This document shows, one piece after another, positions 43,731 through 53,829 of a stretch of 64,000 nucleotides of DNA; position 1 is the stretch's first letter; every line of letters begins with the position of its first letter. The notes beneath the pieces are model-generated. The model did no database searches. It was not told the DNA's origin and saw only the letters and a list, made by a program, of their open reading frames with translations. This DNA is from Cesiribacter sp. SM1 (GTDB taxonomy: Bacteria > Bacteroidota > Bacteroidia > Cytophagales > Cyclobacteriaceae), in the NCBI RefSeq assembly GCF_020178975.1, contig NZ_JAHXBU010000044.1:163590-227589 (forward strand). Reading direction: 5' to 3'. Made by a program: the position numbers and the translations under genes.

Positions 43731-45620
43731 TCTTCTGAAAGTGAATTTTGATCTGTATTAGCTGGGACAAAGCAGTCCCACCAGATAAAGACGGTTTGTT
43801 AAATGGATCTTGTACTAAACCCGCTCCTAAAAGTATAACATCACACAAGTACCTGTGAAAATACTCCAGACAGTATTCCGCAGGGATGCTGTGTGTAATG
43901 TTAGCAGAGCCATCAATAAAGTAATGTTATTAAATTTTCATCTTTATTGGTCAAAGATCATTGGTGTCTTCCATTCATGTAAACTTTGTTTTAAAACAGT
44001 TTTAGGGTTTGTTTACTGGCTGCCTGCAAACTTCTGAATGTCACTATGGATAAAGATGGATAGAGCAGGATGTTTAATTAAACATTCCTTCCATCAGCAA
44101 TGAAGACAAGAAGTCGGGGGTAATTGCAGTGCCTTTAAATAGTGCTTAATTTTTTTCTTTTTGTGTATTTAAATCAGCATTTGCACTTCAAAAGCATCAA
44201 AGGAGCCATATGTTATGTTTTGATGCATAAAACATGCAGCCTCTTTGCCTGATATTAGCATAAAAGCACACAGATTTGCAGTAAAGCACATAATTTGCTT
44301 TACAGTGATCTGGTTTACCTGCAAGGTATGGGTTTCAGTTACCTGCAGGTATTCTCAAAATTATTGTTGATCTCTACTCTTCTAACTGAAGTAACAGACT
44401 ATGGCTGGTTTATACACAAATGCAGTAGGTATAAATCGCAGCAGTATAAGACTAGCTGATACGAGACATATTGTAGAGCATGTCTGCATAGATGACGACA
44501 GCAGAAAGTCTTTTTAGTTATTACATCAATTCTGTATCTGTTAGCCAGGAAGCATAGCTTCGTAGAGTTAAGTTGATTGGCAATTAGGGGGGGTAAGTCT
44601 GTTAAAATGCCAACAGATACTTTGCTCAATACATTCTTATTAATCTTCAAACAATTAGTAGCAGCAGAAGCATTGAAGTTCAGCCTTTTACTATTGTTTA
44701 ACTATTAACAGGAGGTTGTTATTTTTGTTTTCAGTTCAAAAAATAATTCTTTAATTCTTTTGAAATACTCATCAGCCTGTCTGGCCTACTGCCGATCAAA
44801 GGGAAAGCAATAAAAAGGATGGCAATGAAAATGATATCATGTAAATCGGATTCTGTGGGAAATAGTTTGGGATTAACCAAACTAAAAAGAAAAGCTTTTA
44901 CAGCAACAGGGAATCTGAACTCTGATAATTGTTCAGCAAGTAAAAAATCCACTTTCACTGCAATATAATAAAAAGTTATATCAAAGCAACAAATTGTTTT
45001 ATTTAAAATTTACAAAAAATAACAGATAAAATTTTACACGGCAGCTTTGAACAATAAGCTTAAAGATTTTTTGTGTATTAATCCTTGAAATCCTTGTTTC
45101 TAATTCTGTTTGTATGTTAAATTTAAGGACTTGTGCTAGAACCCTGCTTTTTTCGGGTCTACTTAATGCGGCTTACTGCTTGACATGAGTAATCAATTCA
45201 ATCGGGCTTGTTAATCCAGAACTAACAAAGCGTCGCATACACATGTAGATAAATATGCCACCTATTGCTGTAGCGCTGTAAGTTGTTACTGTGCAAATCT
45301 TGCTGGCATAAAGTCCGTAGCGGTTATCCTTTAAAATTTCTTCCATTCCTGTATTGGCAGCGAATGCCTCATCTCGAAGAGAGCAGGGGGAACACCTGGC
45401 TTTTAGATCAGATCATCAACTTAGCCGCTTCGCAACTGTTACTGCCGGCAATCGCTATTGCTATGTCTTCACTGATCCTTTTTGCAGCATGATTCATGAT
45501 TGGTGTAGCAATTTTAGTACTGCTCTGCTTACCGGAGCGTGTGCAGACTGCAGCTGTTGCCTGTTCTACTCAAATTTAACTCATTAACATTCCTGTTTCT
45601 TTAACATAACCAATTCTATT
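43731..45620. other. Long AT-rich gene-poor region between synthase operon and TonB receptor
   Basis: About 1.9 kb with no convincing gene; 43.8-45.1 kb is clearly more AT-rich than its surroundings. Visible: hairpin GGGAC/GTCCC (about 43765-43781), palindrome GTAAAGCA/TGCTTTAC near 44280-44306, and paired ACCTGCAAGGTAT / ACCTGCAGGTATT sequences near 44317-44352. A 75-codon frame at 44731-44958 (minus) with SDLHDIIFIAI could be a decayed transposase N-terminus but is too weak to call. It must carry the two divergent promoters. Confidence 0.4.
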
Positions 45621-47981
45621 ATGAGGTTATTTCTTCTATATATAAGCATGACTTTAGCCGGCATTACTGTTACCTGGGCGCAGTCAGCTACACAAACAGT
45701 TCGGGGAATGGTTGTTGATGCGCAGTCAGGCTTTCCCCTGCTGGGGGTGAATGTGGTGGTGCTGAATACCAATCCGCTGATTGGCGCTGTTACAGATGCC
45801 CAGGGCTATTATACCTTAAAGCAGGTGCCGCTTGGCAGGCAAAGCCTTAGAATATCCTATATCGGGTACGAGGAGCAGGTGATTCCTAATGTGGTGGTAA
45901 CCTCTGGCAAAGAGGTGGTGCTGGATATTAATCTTACCGAGCAGGTATCTGTAATAGGCGAGGTGGTGGTAACTGCAGAACCTGAAAAAACAGTGACCAA
46001 TAACGAGCTTACCACTGTAAGTGCACGCTCCTTTAACCTGGAAGAAACCGGCCGCTATGCAGGGAGCCGGAATGACCCTGCACGTATGGCTGCAAACTTT
46101 GCAGGGGTTGCTGCCAACAACGACGACCGGAATGACATTATCATCAGGGGTAACTCACCCAGTGGTTTGCTCTGGCGCCTGGAAGGTATAAACATTCCGA
46201 ATCCCAGCCACTACGGATCTTTGAGTGCCAGCGGAGGTCCTATCAGCCTCTTGAATTATAATTTGCTGGATAAATCTGACTTTCTCACGGCTGCCTTTCC
46301 TGCAGAATATGGCAATGCACTGGCTGGTGTGTTTGACTTGCAGCTAAGGCGTGGTAATACTGAAAAGCATGAGCACCTGGGGCAGATTGGGGTTAATGGC
46401 GTGGAGCTTGGTATGGAGGGGCCATTCTCAAAAAAATCGAAGGCCTCCTACCTGGCCAGCTACCGCTATTCTACGCTGGGCTTTTATGAAATGGTGGGCT
46501 TAAACTTTGGCACCGGTACAGCCACACCCGAGTACCAGGACCTGACCTTTAAAGTTGATGTTCCTACTGCTAAGGCAGGCAGGTTTACCTTGTTTGGTAT
46601 TGGTGGTAAGAGTAATGTTGATCTGCTTAGCAGTGATAAAGGATCGGAGTCGCTCTATGGATCGGAGTTCACCAACGACTACGCCAGTTACCAGACAGGT
46701 ATAGCAGGCCTCTCACACTTGTACTACTTTAATTCTACGCTGCACTATAAGCTTTCCCTGGCAGCTTCACGACAGGAAGAACACCTCTACCGCGATTCAC
46801 TTTCTGCAGTAGATCAAACACCTATTCCGGCTGGCCAGGCCGATTATGTGAACAACAAGTATTCTGCGCACCTAACCCTTAATAAAAAGTTTAGTGCCCG
46901 CAACAATGTATCTGGAGGCATAATACTGGATTTATATGATTTTGATCTTATGAACCGCCGCATTGTTCCCGGCAGTGAGCGGGTTATTCGCAATGCTAAT
47001 GGTAAAAGTCTGCTTAGCCAGTTGTATGCCCAGTGGCAGCTTCGTTTTACTAATAAGATTACCCTTAATTCGGGTCTGAATTTTCAGCGCTTTGAGGTGA
47101 GCAGGAGCGAAGTGCTTCAACCAAGGCTGGGCCTGCAGTTTCAGCTGGACCAGAAGCAAACCCTGGCACTTGGCTACGGGCGGCACAGCCAGATTCAGCC
47201 ACTAGATATCTATTTTGTGCGAACAGAATTGCCCGATGGCACAGTAGCAGAAACAAACAGAAAGCTTGGATTTACCAACAGCCATCACTTTGTGATTTCC
47301 TACGATCGTTCGCTCGGTACAAACTTTCGTATGAAGGTGGAGACCTATTACCAGAAAATAAATGATGCGGCTGTAGAACTGGCGCCCAGCTCTTTTTCCA
47401 TGCTGAATGCGGGTGTTGACTTTGAGCCAATAAACAGAGACTCGTTGGTGAACAGGGGCGAGGGTGAAAACTTTGGCCTGGAGCTAACCCTGGAGAAGTT
47501 TTATAGCAAGGGCTACTATTTATTGCTTACTACCTCATTGTATAAATCCAGCTACAAAGGTAGTGATGGTGCCTGGCACAGCACTGCCTTCGACGGAGGT
47601 TATATCGGTAATATATTAGGAGGCAAGGAGTTCAGCATTGGAAAAAGGGACAACACCCTTGCCATAGATGTTAAATTTACGGCATCGGGCGGCAATCGGT
47701 ATACGCCTATTGATTATGCTAGATCTGCTCAACTGGGTTACGAGGTGCGACAGGATCATCTTGCATTCACAGAAAGTTTAAATGGTTACCTGCGGGCAGA
47801 TTTAAAGCTGTCATACCGCATTAATGCTCCTAAAGTTACCCATGAGTTTGCCCTTGACCTTCAGAATATTACGAACAGGCAAAATGAATTTGCCCGTGCC
47901 TACAATCCTCGTACCAACACTGTTCACACGCAATACCAGATAGGCTTTTTTCCAATACCACAATACAGAATAACTTTTTAA
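45621..47981 (+). CDS. TonB-dependent outer membrane receptor with CarboxypepD_reg-like domain
   Basis: 786 residues. Signal peptide ending TVTWAQ. Residues ~23-112 are the carboxypeptidase-like regulatory domain typical of Bacteroidota receptors (VRGMVVDAQSGFPLLGVNVVVL, GYYTLKQVPLGRQSLRISYIGYEE). The plug follows (NDIIIRGNSPSGLLWRLEGINIPNPSHYG, FPAEYGNALAGVFDLQLRRGN), then a long beta-barrel ending PIPQYRITF with the terminal Phe. No SusD partner is adjacent, so it is not a standard polysaccharide locus; the cargo is unknown. A small membrane protein gene follows after 11 bases. Confidence 0.92.
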   Translation: MRLFLLYISMTLAGITVTWAQSATQTVRGMVVDAQSGFPLLGVNVVVLNTNPLIGAVTDAQGYYTLKQVPLGRQSLRISYIGYEEQVIPNVVVTSGKEVVLDINLTEQVSVIGEVVVTAEPEKTVTNNELTTVSARSFNLEETGRYAGSRNDPARMAANFAGVAANNDDRNDIIIRGNSPSGLLWRLEGINIPNPSHYGSLSASGGPISLLNYNLLDKSDFLTAAFPAEYGNALAGVFDLQLRRGNTEKHEHLGQIGVNGVELGMEGPFSKKSKASYLASYRYSTLGFYEMVGLNFGTGTATPEYQDLTFKVDVPTAKAGRFTLFGIGGKSNVDLLSSDKGSESLYGSEFTNDYASYQTGIAGLSHLYYFNSTLHYKLSLAASRQEEHLYRDSLSAVDQTPIPAGQADYVNNKYSAHLTLNKKFSARNNVSGGIILDLYDFDLMNRRIVPGSERVIRNANGKSLLSQLYAQWQLRFTNKITLNSGLNFQRFEVSRSEVLQPRLGLQFQLDQKQTLALGYGRHSQIQPLDIYFVRTELPDGTVAETNRKLGFTNSHHFVISYDRSLGTNFRMKVETYYQKINDAAVELAPSSFSMLNAGVDFEPINRDSLVNRGEGENFGLELTLEKFYSKGYYLLLTTSLYKSSYKGSDGAWHSTAFDGGYIGNILGGKEFSIGKRDNTLAIDVKFTASGGNRYTPIDYARSAQLGYEVRQDHLAFTESLNGYLRADLKLSYRINAPKVTHEFALDLQNITNRQNEFARAYNPRTNTVHTQYQIGFFPIPQYRITF

Positions 47982-47992
47982 TAACCCTGCCC

Positions 47993-48430
47993 ATGAAACA
48001 AAAACTGGCATCGGCGGCAAATTATACTGTAGCAGCTGCATTATTTATTTTAGCCCATATTTATTTGATAAAACCAAGCTTTATGGGCTATCACAGCCAG
48101 GCGCTGTCACTTGAGTGGAATGAGGTGGATGGGGCTACCCAAACTTTGGTGCTGGCCCTGATGCGGGTGTGTGGTGGTGGGTGGCTTGCAGTTTCGCTAA
48201 CCACAGTATTCCTGCAATGGCGTTTTACTAGAGGGCGCGAGCCCTGGGTGCCTGTCGTTATTTTAGTGGTAGGGCTGATTTCTACCTTATCTACCCTCTA
48301 TGCAACGCTTCTGGTGTACCTGAACACACCCGGTACCCCGCCAATTCCAGGGTTATTTATCCTAATCTTACTACTGTTCGCTGGTTACCGCCTGAATGAA
48401 GCTGGGATTAGAAAACCAGAAACTGCTTAA
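47993..48430 (+). CDS. Small four-helix membrane protein
   Basis: 145 residues with hydrophobic helices at about 10-30, 55-76, 86-110 and 115-133. Contains SFMGYHSQALSLEWNEV and WLAVSLTTVFLQWRF. The family is not recognised by name. It begins 11 bases after the TonB receptor stop and is probably cotranscribed, so an inner-membrane role linked to that receptor is possible. Confidence 0.68.
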   Translation: MKQKLASAANYTVAAALFILAHIYLIKPSFMGYHSQALSLEWNEVDGATQTLVLALMRVCGGGWLAVSLTTVFLQWRFTRGREPWVPVVILVVGLISTLSTLYATLLVYLNTPGTPPIPGLFILILLLFAGYRLNEAGIRKPETA

Positions 48431-48518
48431 GCCTTTCTTCTCATATTTTTAATATCACTCGAAAAGTGACTGCTGGTTTGTATAGGTTCTTTTGAAATTT
48501 TTTAAGCCCGATATAAAT

Positions 48519-49310
48519 ATGTGTTACACTTTGATAACAGGCGCTAGCCGCGGCATTGGAGAGGCCTTAGCCAGGCGCTGTGCCCTTGAGGGGCATCATC
48601 TTATTTTGGTTGCCCGATCCAGGGCCAGGCTAGAGGCTCTGGCTCTTGAGCTACACCAGGCATACGGCATTACAGTTCAGGTGGTAGCGCTTGATTTATT
48701 AGCTCCTGAGGCTCGAATGCAACTCTGGAGCGTATGCCAGGAAAACCGATGGAGGGTGAGGGTGCTGATAAACAATGCAGGCTTTGGGCTCTGGGGGGCG
48801 CACAGTGATGTGGCGCTGGCGGAACAGATGGACCTGATGCGCCTCAATGCTATGGTGCTGGTAGAGCTTTGTCATCGGTTTGTGCCTCTTTTGCAGAACG
48901 AGCAGGATTCTCACATTCTGAACATTGGCAGCATTTCCAGTTTTCAGCCCGTGCCCTACTTCAGTATTTATGCCGCTACCAAGGCTTTTGTCTTGTCTTT
49001 TTCCCGAAGTCTTCGGGTGGAGCTTCAGCCTCTGGGTATAGGTGTATCCTGCTTATGTCCGGGATTTACCCAATCAGAATTTTTTGATAAGGCCGGTACG
49101 GCACCCTTGATAAGTTCATCGAAATTTCAGTTAAAAGCAGAAGTAGTGGCTGATGTAGCAGTACGGGCACTGAATAGAAACGAAGCTGTAATTGTACCAG
49201 GCTTTGCATTCAAAGTTTGCACCCTTCTTAGCAGATTTCTGCCTGTTAGCCTTACAACCTATGTGCTAAGCAGGTTTTTAAAACCTGATATCAAAGTAGA
49301 AGTGGCCTAG
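48519..49310 (+). CDS. Short-chain dehydrogenase/reductase (DltE-like)
   Basis: 263 residues from ATG 48519 (MCYTLITGASRGIGEALAR); a TTG at 48492 would add nine residues. Rossmann motif TGASRGIG, NNAG in VLINNAGFG, catalytic Ser in IGSISSF and Y-A-A-T-K. The C-terminal hydrophobic stretch VCTLLSRFLPVSLTTYVLSRFL resembles the membrane-associating tail of the DltE/YqjQ-type subgroup. NAD(P)-dependent carbonyl reduction is certain at family level; the substrate is not known. Monocistronic. Confidence 0.88.
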   Translation: MCYTLITGASRGIGEALARRCALEGHHLILVARSRARLEALALELHQAYGITVQVVALDLLAPEARMQLWSVCQENRWRVRVLINNAGFGLWGAHSDVALAEQMDLMRLNAMVLVELCHRFVPLLQNEQDSHILNIGSISSFQPVPYFSIYAATKAFVLSFSRSLRVELQPLGIGVSCLCPGFTQSEFFDKAGTAPLISSSKFQLKAEVVADVAVRALNRNEAVIVPGFAFKVCTLLSRFLPVSLTTYVLSRFLKPDIKVEVA

Positions 49311-49425
49311 TTAACAGACTGCTGCTTTTGAAAGAAGCGGTTTCAAATCGAAAACCGTTCAATCACGGGAGATGCCTGCGGCTGAAAGTCATTCTATTGT
49401 CCTGGTAAGTTATACAAACAGAGTT

Positions 49426-49857
49426 ATGATGAAAACATTACTCCCTCTATTATTGATAATGGCTTTTGGAGTCACTACAGATACTAACAGGGCGGATACT
49501 ATTTTAGGAACCTGGCTTACCCCAAAGCAAGATGGCAAAATAGAATTCTACAAGGCAGATAATCGATACTTCGCTAAACTTGTCTGGTATAGCATACCTG
49601 ATGCAACAGATATTCATAACCCAAATCCGGTACTGCGCAATAAACTGGTTATTGGCTTGAATATATTTCGGGATTTTATATACGATAGTAAAAATCAGCA
49701 GTGGGTAAAGGGCACCGTTTACGATCCGGAAAGCGGTAAAACCTATGCCTGTGAGCTATGGGTTGATGAATACAATCCTAACCAGCTTAAAGCAAGGGGA
49801 TATGTAATGGGCATGACGTTCCTGGGGCGCACAGAAACTTTCAAAAGAATCAGGTAA
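49426..49857 (+). CDS. Secreted DUF2147 protein
   Basis: 143 residues from ATG 49426 (MMKTLLPLLLIMAFGVTTDT), giving a signal peptide. Mature part follows DUF2147: DTILGTWLTPKQDGKIEFYKADNRYFAKLVWYS, then LRNKLVIGLNIFRDFIYDSKNQQWVKGTVYDPESGKTYAC and a final GRTETFKRI. The fold is a calycin-like barrel thought to bind small hydrophobic ligands; function unknown. A longer frame from 49372 exists but would bury the signal. Confidence 0.85.
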   Translation: MMKTLLPLLLIMAFGVTTDTNRADTILGTWLTPKQDGKIEFYKADNRYFAKLVWYSIPDATDIHNPNPVLRNKLVIGLNIFRDFIYDSKNQQWVKGTVYDPESGKTYACELWVDEYNPNQLKARGYVMGMTFLGRTETFKRIR

Positions 49858-50045
49858 TGGCTGCAATGAGGTGCAGGCGTTGCAATTATTGTTATAACAT
49901 GCGTGCTGTTCTTTATTGTGGCAAAGGGTATTCGTCAGACACAGCCTGCTCCAATGTGCCGGTGAAACAGGACTGTGCATCAGCTAATCTGCAGAAAAAT
50001 ATGCAGACAACCAATCCCACTTCAGTATATTGACTAATCTGCACA

Positions 50046-51194
50046 TCAGGAGTCTTTTTTACTTCCCTCATACAACTCATACTCCAGCAGGCGGCCTTCG
50101 TCCTGGGCCAGGGGTACTGGAATTTTACGGCTGGTGCGCAGGCCTATGTGTTTGCCCAGGGCAGGGTTGCCTGCTACAATGTAGCCCCAGTGGCCACCGC
50201 ACTTGCTTTTGAAAAAGTCGCCGATGGATTTGTACACCTCCTCCAGTTCGGTACTCTCGCCCAGGCGCTCACCCCACTCTGGATTTAAAATTACAATGCC
50301 ACCTTTTTGATCCGGGATTGGTGTCTGGCTAAAATCGCAGGTTTCGAAGCGTATGTTTTTATCCACACCAGCTTCTTCAGCATTACGCCTGGTATTTTCC
50401 ATGGCCCTCCAATCCCTGTCGGTGGCAATGATGGTTCCCCTGAAAGGTTCAATATTGTCTTTGGCCTGCCGCTGCATTTCAGACCAGAGGGCAGGGTCGT
50501 AACCCTTCAGGTGCATAAACCCAAAATTTTCGCGGAGCAGGCCGGGAGGGGTATTGGTAGCCAGCAGGGCCGCTTCTATGGCCAGGGTGCCACTGCCGCA
50601 CATTGGGTTTATAAAGGGTTTATCCCATTGCCAGCGGGTAAGGCTTACAATGCCGGAAGCAATGGTTTCCATGAGTGGTGCTTTGCCCGGCCTGAAGCGG
50701 TAGCCGTGTTTGGAAATGGTTTCGCCGCTGGTATCGAAATACAGGCTTACTGTATCGCCATACCAGAAAAGAAAGAGCACCGCACGGTCTTTCTCCTTGC
50801 CGCTGTCGGGCCTGCGCTTGTAAAGGCCCTGCATACGATCGGCAATGGCATCTTTAAGCTTAAGGCTGGCAAAGCGAAAGTCGCGGATGGTTTCGTTACG
50901 CACAAACGCATCGATGCTGAAGTAGCCGTCTACCTCCAGGTACTTTTCCCAGGGCAGCTCCTTTGCTTTGGTATATAAATCATCGGCAGTGAGGGCCTTG
51001 AACTGGGCAAACTCCCAAAGCACGCTGTGCGCAGTACGCAGCTGCATGTTGAGCCACATGCAATCTTCCAGGGTGCCTGAGGTTTGTACGCCGGCAGCGG
51101 TTTGCTGTAAAACGGGGTAGTCCATCTGCCGGAGTTCGGCAGCCACCCAATCGGAGGTGCCCGGTGCGCAGCGTATGGTAATAGGTTGCTTCAT
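50046..51194 (-). CDS. THUMP-domain rRNA N2-guanine methyltransferase (RlmL-like)
   Basis: 382 residues from ATG 51194 (MKQPITIRCAPGTSDWVAAELR). N-terminal ferredoxin-like/THUMP region to ~170 binds RNA; the methyltransferase domain carries FINPMCGSGTLAIEAALLA (SAM site), IIATDRDWRAMENTRRNA and the catalytic motif as NPEWGERLGE, where many relatives have NPPYGxR; NPE variants are frequent in Bacteroidota. Corresponds to the RlmL half of E. coli RlmKL, methylating 23S rRNA G2445. The RlmK half is not fused. Divergent from the DUF4494 gene. Confidence 0.9.
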   Translation of the reverse strand: MKQPITIRCAPGTSDWVAAELRQMDYPVLQQTAAGVQTSGTLEDCMWLNMQLRTAHSVLWEFAQFKALTADDLYTKAKELPWEKYLEVDGYFSIDAFVRNETIRDFRFASLKLKDAIADRMQGLYKRRPDSGKEKDRAVLFLFWYGDTVSLYFDTSGETISKHGYRFRPGKAPLMETIASGIVSLTRWQWDKPFINPMCGSGTLAIEAALLATNTPPGLLRENFGFMHLKGYDPALWSEMQRQAKDNIEPFRGTIIATDRDWRAMENTRRNAEEAGVDKNIRFETCDFSQTPIPDQKGGIVILNPEWGERLGESTELEEVYKSIGDFFKSKCGGHWGYIVAGNPALGKHIGLRTSRKIPVPLAQDEGRLLEYELYEGSKKDS

Positions 51195-51328
51195 ATGGTA
51201 AAGGTACGGCAGCTTTTGCAGAGCGTTCATAAGCTGTGGATAACTTTTAGTGCTAAGCTGGCGGAGTTCTGTGGCTTCTGCATAAATTGGTGGTTCTGTT
51301 GAAAAATATAACTTAACCTAAAGAGCTT

Positions 51329-51955
51329 ATGAAGATCTGGTTTCAGTGTAAGATCAAATATCAGAAAGAGGATGAGAATGGCAGGCTCAAAAACATTACA
51401 GAGCCTTATTTGGTAGATGCAGTATCCTATACAGAGGCTGAAGCCCGAATTTACGAGGAGCTGGGATCTGTTATCAGGGGAGATTTTGAGGTGACCAGCA
51501 TCACCAAGAGCAAAATATCCGATATTTTCCATTACGACGATGCCGAAACCTGGTATAAGTGTAAGGTAACTTACATTGCGGCCGACGATAACAGCGGCAA
51601 GGAAAAGAAAGTGACTAACCAGATGCTGGTTTCTGCTATGGACCTGCGCCAGGCCTGTGAGCGCCTGCTGGAAAGCCTGCAGGGGCTGCTGGTAACCTAC
51701 GATGTGGTAGAGATACAACAAAGCCCGCTGGTAGAGATATTCCCATATATAGAGGATGAAACCAAAGGCAAGGTGCGTGTAGATGATATGGTGCCCGAGG
51801 CTTTTGAGGAAGAAGAGCTGGCCCCGGCAGTAAAAATGCCGGAACTGCAGGCCGCTATGCCCGATGCTTCACTGGAAGTTTCAGAAGAAACAGAATCAGA
51901 AGAGGAGGAACATGAAGAGGAATTCCAGCCGGTAACCTCTGAAAATGAAATCTGA
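51329..51955 (+). CDS. DUF4494-family cytoplasmic protein
   Basis: 208 residues. Two similar halves: IWFQCKIKYQKEDENGRLKNITEPYLVDAVSYTEAEARIYEEL and TWYKCKVTYIAADDNSGKEKKVTNQMLVSAMDLRQACERLLESL, the internal duplication that defines DUF4494. A very acidic tail (EEETESEEEEHEEEF) ends the protein. No signal or membrane segment. Conserved across Bacteroidota, function unknown. A short terminator follows. Confidence 0.85.
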   Translation: MKIWFQCKIKYQKEDENGRLKNITEPYLVDAVSYTEAEARIYEELGSVIRGDFEVTSITKSKISDIFHYDDAETWYKCKVTYIAADDNSGKEKKVTNQMLVSAMDLRQACERLLESLQGLLVTYDVVEIQQSPLVEIFPYIEDETKGKVRVDDMVPEAFEEEELAPAVKMPELQAAMPDASLEVSEETESEEEEHEEEFQPVTSENEI

Positions 51956-51962
51956 CAGGATA

Positions 51963-51992
51963 AAAGAGCAGCACATAAACTGCTCTTTTTTT
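51963..51992 (+). terminator. Intrinsic terminator
   Basis: AAAGAGCAG (51963-51971) and CTGCTCTTT (51980-51988) with an 8-nt loop, running into a T-tract. Confidence 0.85.
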
Positions 51993-52167
51993 TATGTATT
52001 CTGTTTAAGCATTTCCGTTAAAAGCCTGCCAAACTGTAGTAAGCTGTTAAAAAAATTATGTAATATTACATTAACAGTTATAGCATTTTGTGCCGTCAAT
52101 CATGCTTGGGCATTCGTCTTACCACAAATCCGGTAGTATAGGTTCTGCTGGATATTATAATTAATAC

Positions 52168-53529
52168 ATGCAAAAAGGTTTGATCCTTATTATTGAAGAT
52201 GAAGCGGATAGCAGGCTGCTTTTAAGCAAGGTAGTGGAATCTGAAGGCTTTGCTGTTAAGGCAGTGGAAACCTCTAAACAAGCTTTTAAGATCTTAAAAG
52301 AGCAGGAAGTAGATATAATATTAAGTGATGTAAACCTGGCCGATGTAAATGGCCTGCAGCTGATTGAGAAGTTCAAAGAGATCAATCCGGAAGCTGAGGT
52401 TATTATGCTGACTGCTTTTGGATCGGTAAAGGATGGCGTACAGGCGATCAAGGCAGGTGCTTATGATTACCTGATCAAAGGGGATGACAACAACCGCCTG
52501 ATCCCCATGCTGCAGCGTGCCATAGAAAAAGTTGGCCTTCAGAAACGCCTGAAGAACCTGGAGCAGCAGGTTGGCAATCAGTATACTTTTGATGAGATCA
52601 TAGGCAAGTCGCAGGAGATCCAGTATGCCATACACATGGCGAAACAGGTAGCGGCAACCAGCGCCACGGTGCTGTTGCTTGGCGATACGGGTACTGGTAA
52701 AGAGGTGTTTGCCCGCGCCATACATAATGCAAGCTCCAGGGCCTCCAGGTCGTTTGTGGCGATTAACTGCAGCGCTTTTAGCAAAGAGTTGCTGGAGAGC
52801 GAGCTTTTTGGCCACAAAGCAGGCTCTTTTACCGGTGCAACCGGTGATAAAAAAGGCTTGTTCGAAGAGGCACATGAGGGTACAATCTTCCTGGATGAGA
52901 TAGGGGAGATGCCCCTGGATCTGCAGGCAAAGCTTTTGCGTGTACTGGAAACGAACACCTTTATTAAGGTGGGAGATACCAAGACCACCCAGGTAGATGT
53001 TCGCATCATTGCTGCTACAAACCGGCGTCTGGCAAAGGCAAGCAGTCAGCAGTTTCGTTCCGACCTCTACTACCGCCTCTCGGTATTTGAAATAAACCTG
53101 CCGCCGCTACGCGAGCGCAGGGAAGATATACCCTTACTGGCAGAGTCTTTTCTGCATTATTTTGCCAGAAACACCCAGAAGAAGATTGTTGGCATGACCG
53201 ACACCTTCCTGGAGTACCTAAGCCGCTTTACCTGGAAAGGCAACATTCGGGAGCTGCGCAATGTAATTGAGCGGGCGGTAATACTCTCGCAGGGGCCACT
53301 GCTCGATGAAAACGTACTCCCCTTTGAGGTGAAATACGGCCCCTCTACAGAAGATGTGGTACTGGAAAGCAACCAGCTTGATATTGCTTTTGTAGAACGT
53401 GTGCATATACAGCGCGTAATGCGTATTGCAGGTGGTAATAAAGCCAAAGCAGCCCGGTTGCTTAACATTGGCGTATCTACACTCTATCGCAAACTGGTAG
53501 AATATAACCTGCAGGAATCAGACGCCTGA
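52168..53529 (+). CDS. NtrC-family sigma-54-dependent response regulator
   Basis: 453 residues. Receiver domain 1-120 with phospho-acceptor Asp in DIILSDVNLADVNG; AAA+ domain ~145-385 with Walker A GDTGTGKE (~172), the sigma-54 contact loop as GSFTGA (~219, one change from GAFTGA), and Walker B IFLDEIGEM; C-terminal Fis-type helix-turn-helix (VMRIAGGNKAKAARLLNIGVSTLYRKL). It activates sigma-54 promoters after phosphorylation. No histidine kinase gene is adjacent. In Bacteroidota such orphan regulators often control envelope or central metabolic genes; targets are not visible. Confidence 0.95.
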   Translation: MQKGLILIIEDEADSRLLLSKVVESEGFAVKAVETSKQAFKILKEQEVDIILSDVNLADVNGLQLIEKFKEINPEAEVIMLTAFGSVKDGVQAIKAGAYDYLIKGDDNNRLIPMLQRAIEKVGLQKRLKNLEQQVGNQYTFDEIIGKSQEIQYAIHMAKQVAATSATVLLLGDTGTGKEVFARAIHNASSRASRSFVAINCSAFSKELLESELFGHKAGSFTGATGDKKGLFEEAHEGTIFLDEIGEMPLDLQAKLLRVLETNTFIKVGDTKTTQVDVRIIAATNRRLAKASSQQFRSDLYYRLSVFEINLPPLRERREDIPLLAESFLHYFARNTQKKIVGMTDTFLEYLSRFTWKGNIRELRNVIERAVILSQGPLLDENVLPFEVKYGPSTEDVVLESNQLDIAFVERVHIQRVMRIAGGNKAKAARLLNIGVSTLYRKLVEYNLQESDA

Positions 53530-53561
53530 CTTTGGGTTACCATTACAGAACCATCGTTTAC

Positions 53562-53577
53562 GCCCGCAGCAGCGGGC
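53562..53577. terminator. Hairpin after the NtrC-type gene
   Basis: GCCCGC-AGCA-GCGGGC, a perfect 6-bp GC-rich stem 33 bases after the stop, without a clear T-run. Confidence 0.45.
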
Positions 53578-53786
53578 TTATTCATTGCTGGCAGCAGGAA
53601 AAGGTCATTCCATAATGAGAATTAGCCTTTCAAAATGACAGGCCTTTGCTGGATTGCTGTAAACCTGATAAATCTATAAAAATTTGTATGTCAGCTTATT
53701 GATAACGGTTAGGCTAATGTGGCACGACAATGGCTGTGACAAAATTGAACCTAGTATTTTTTTATATTTTTTTCATCTCTCGAAGC

Positions 53787-53816
53787 CCGGTCTGAGCCAA
53801 AACTTAGGCCGGGTTT
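53787..53816. terminator. Probable bidirectional terminator
   Basis: GCCCGGTCTGAG...CTTAGGCCGGGT forms an imperfect stem (CCCGG with CCGGG plus inner pairs) with a T-run on the plus side and an A/T-rich stretch toward the end of alr. The preceding ~200 bases hold no gene. Confidence 0.5.
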
Positions 53817-53829
53817 TATTTTTAAGTGC

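Noticed and set aside
44399..44650. 83-codon minus-strand frame in the AT-rich region
   Set aside because: Cys/Tyr-rich random-looking translation with no start signal.
44731..44958. 75-codon minus-strand frame resembling an ISAs1-type transposase N-terminus (SDLHDIIFIAI)
   Set aside because: Similarity is too short and there is no downstream catalytic part or terminal repeats; kept only as a note in the intergenic region.
45283..45492. 69-codon plus-strand frame upstream of the TonB receptor
   Set aside because: No ribosome-binding site, atypical composition and no recognisable family.
50307..50978. 223-codon plus-strand frame
   Set aside because: Antisense to the RlmL-like methyltransferase.
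51227..51721. 164-codon minus-strand frame
   Set aside because: Antisense to the DUF4494 gene, whose duplicated motif supports the plus strand.
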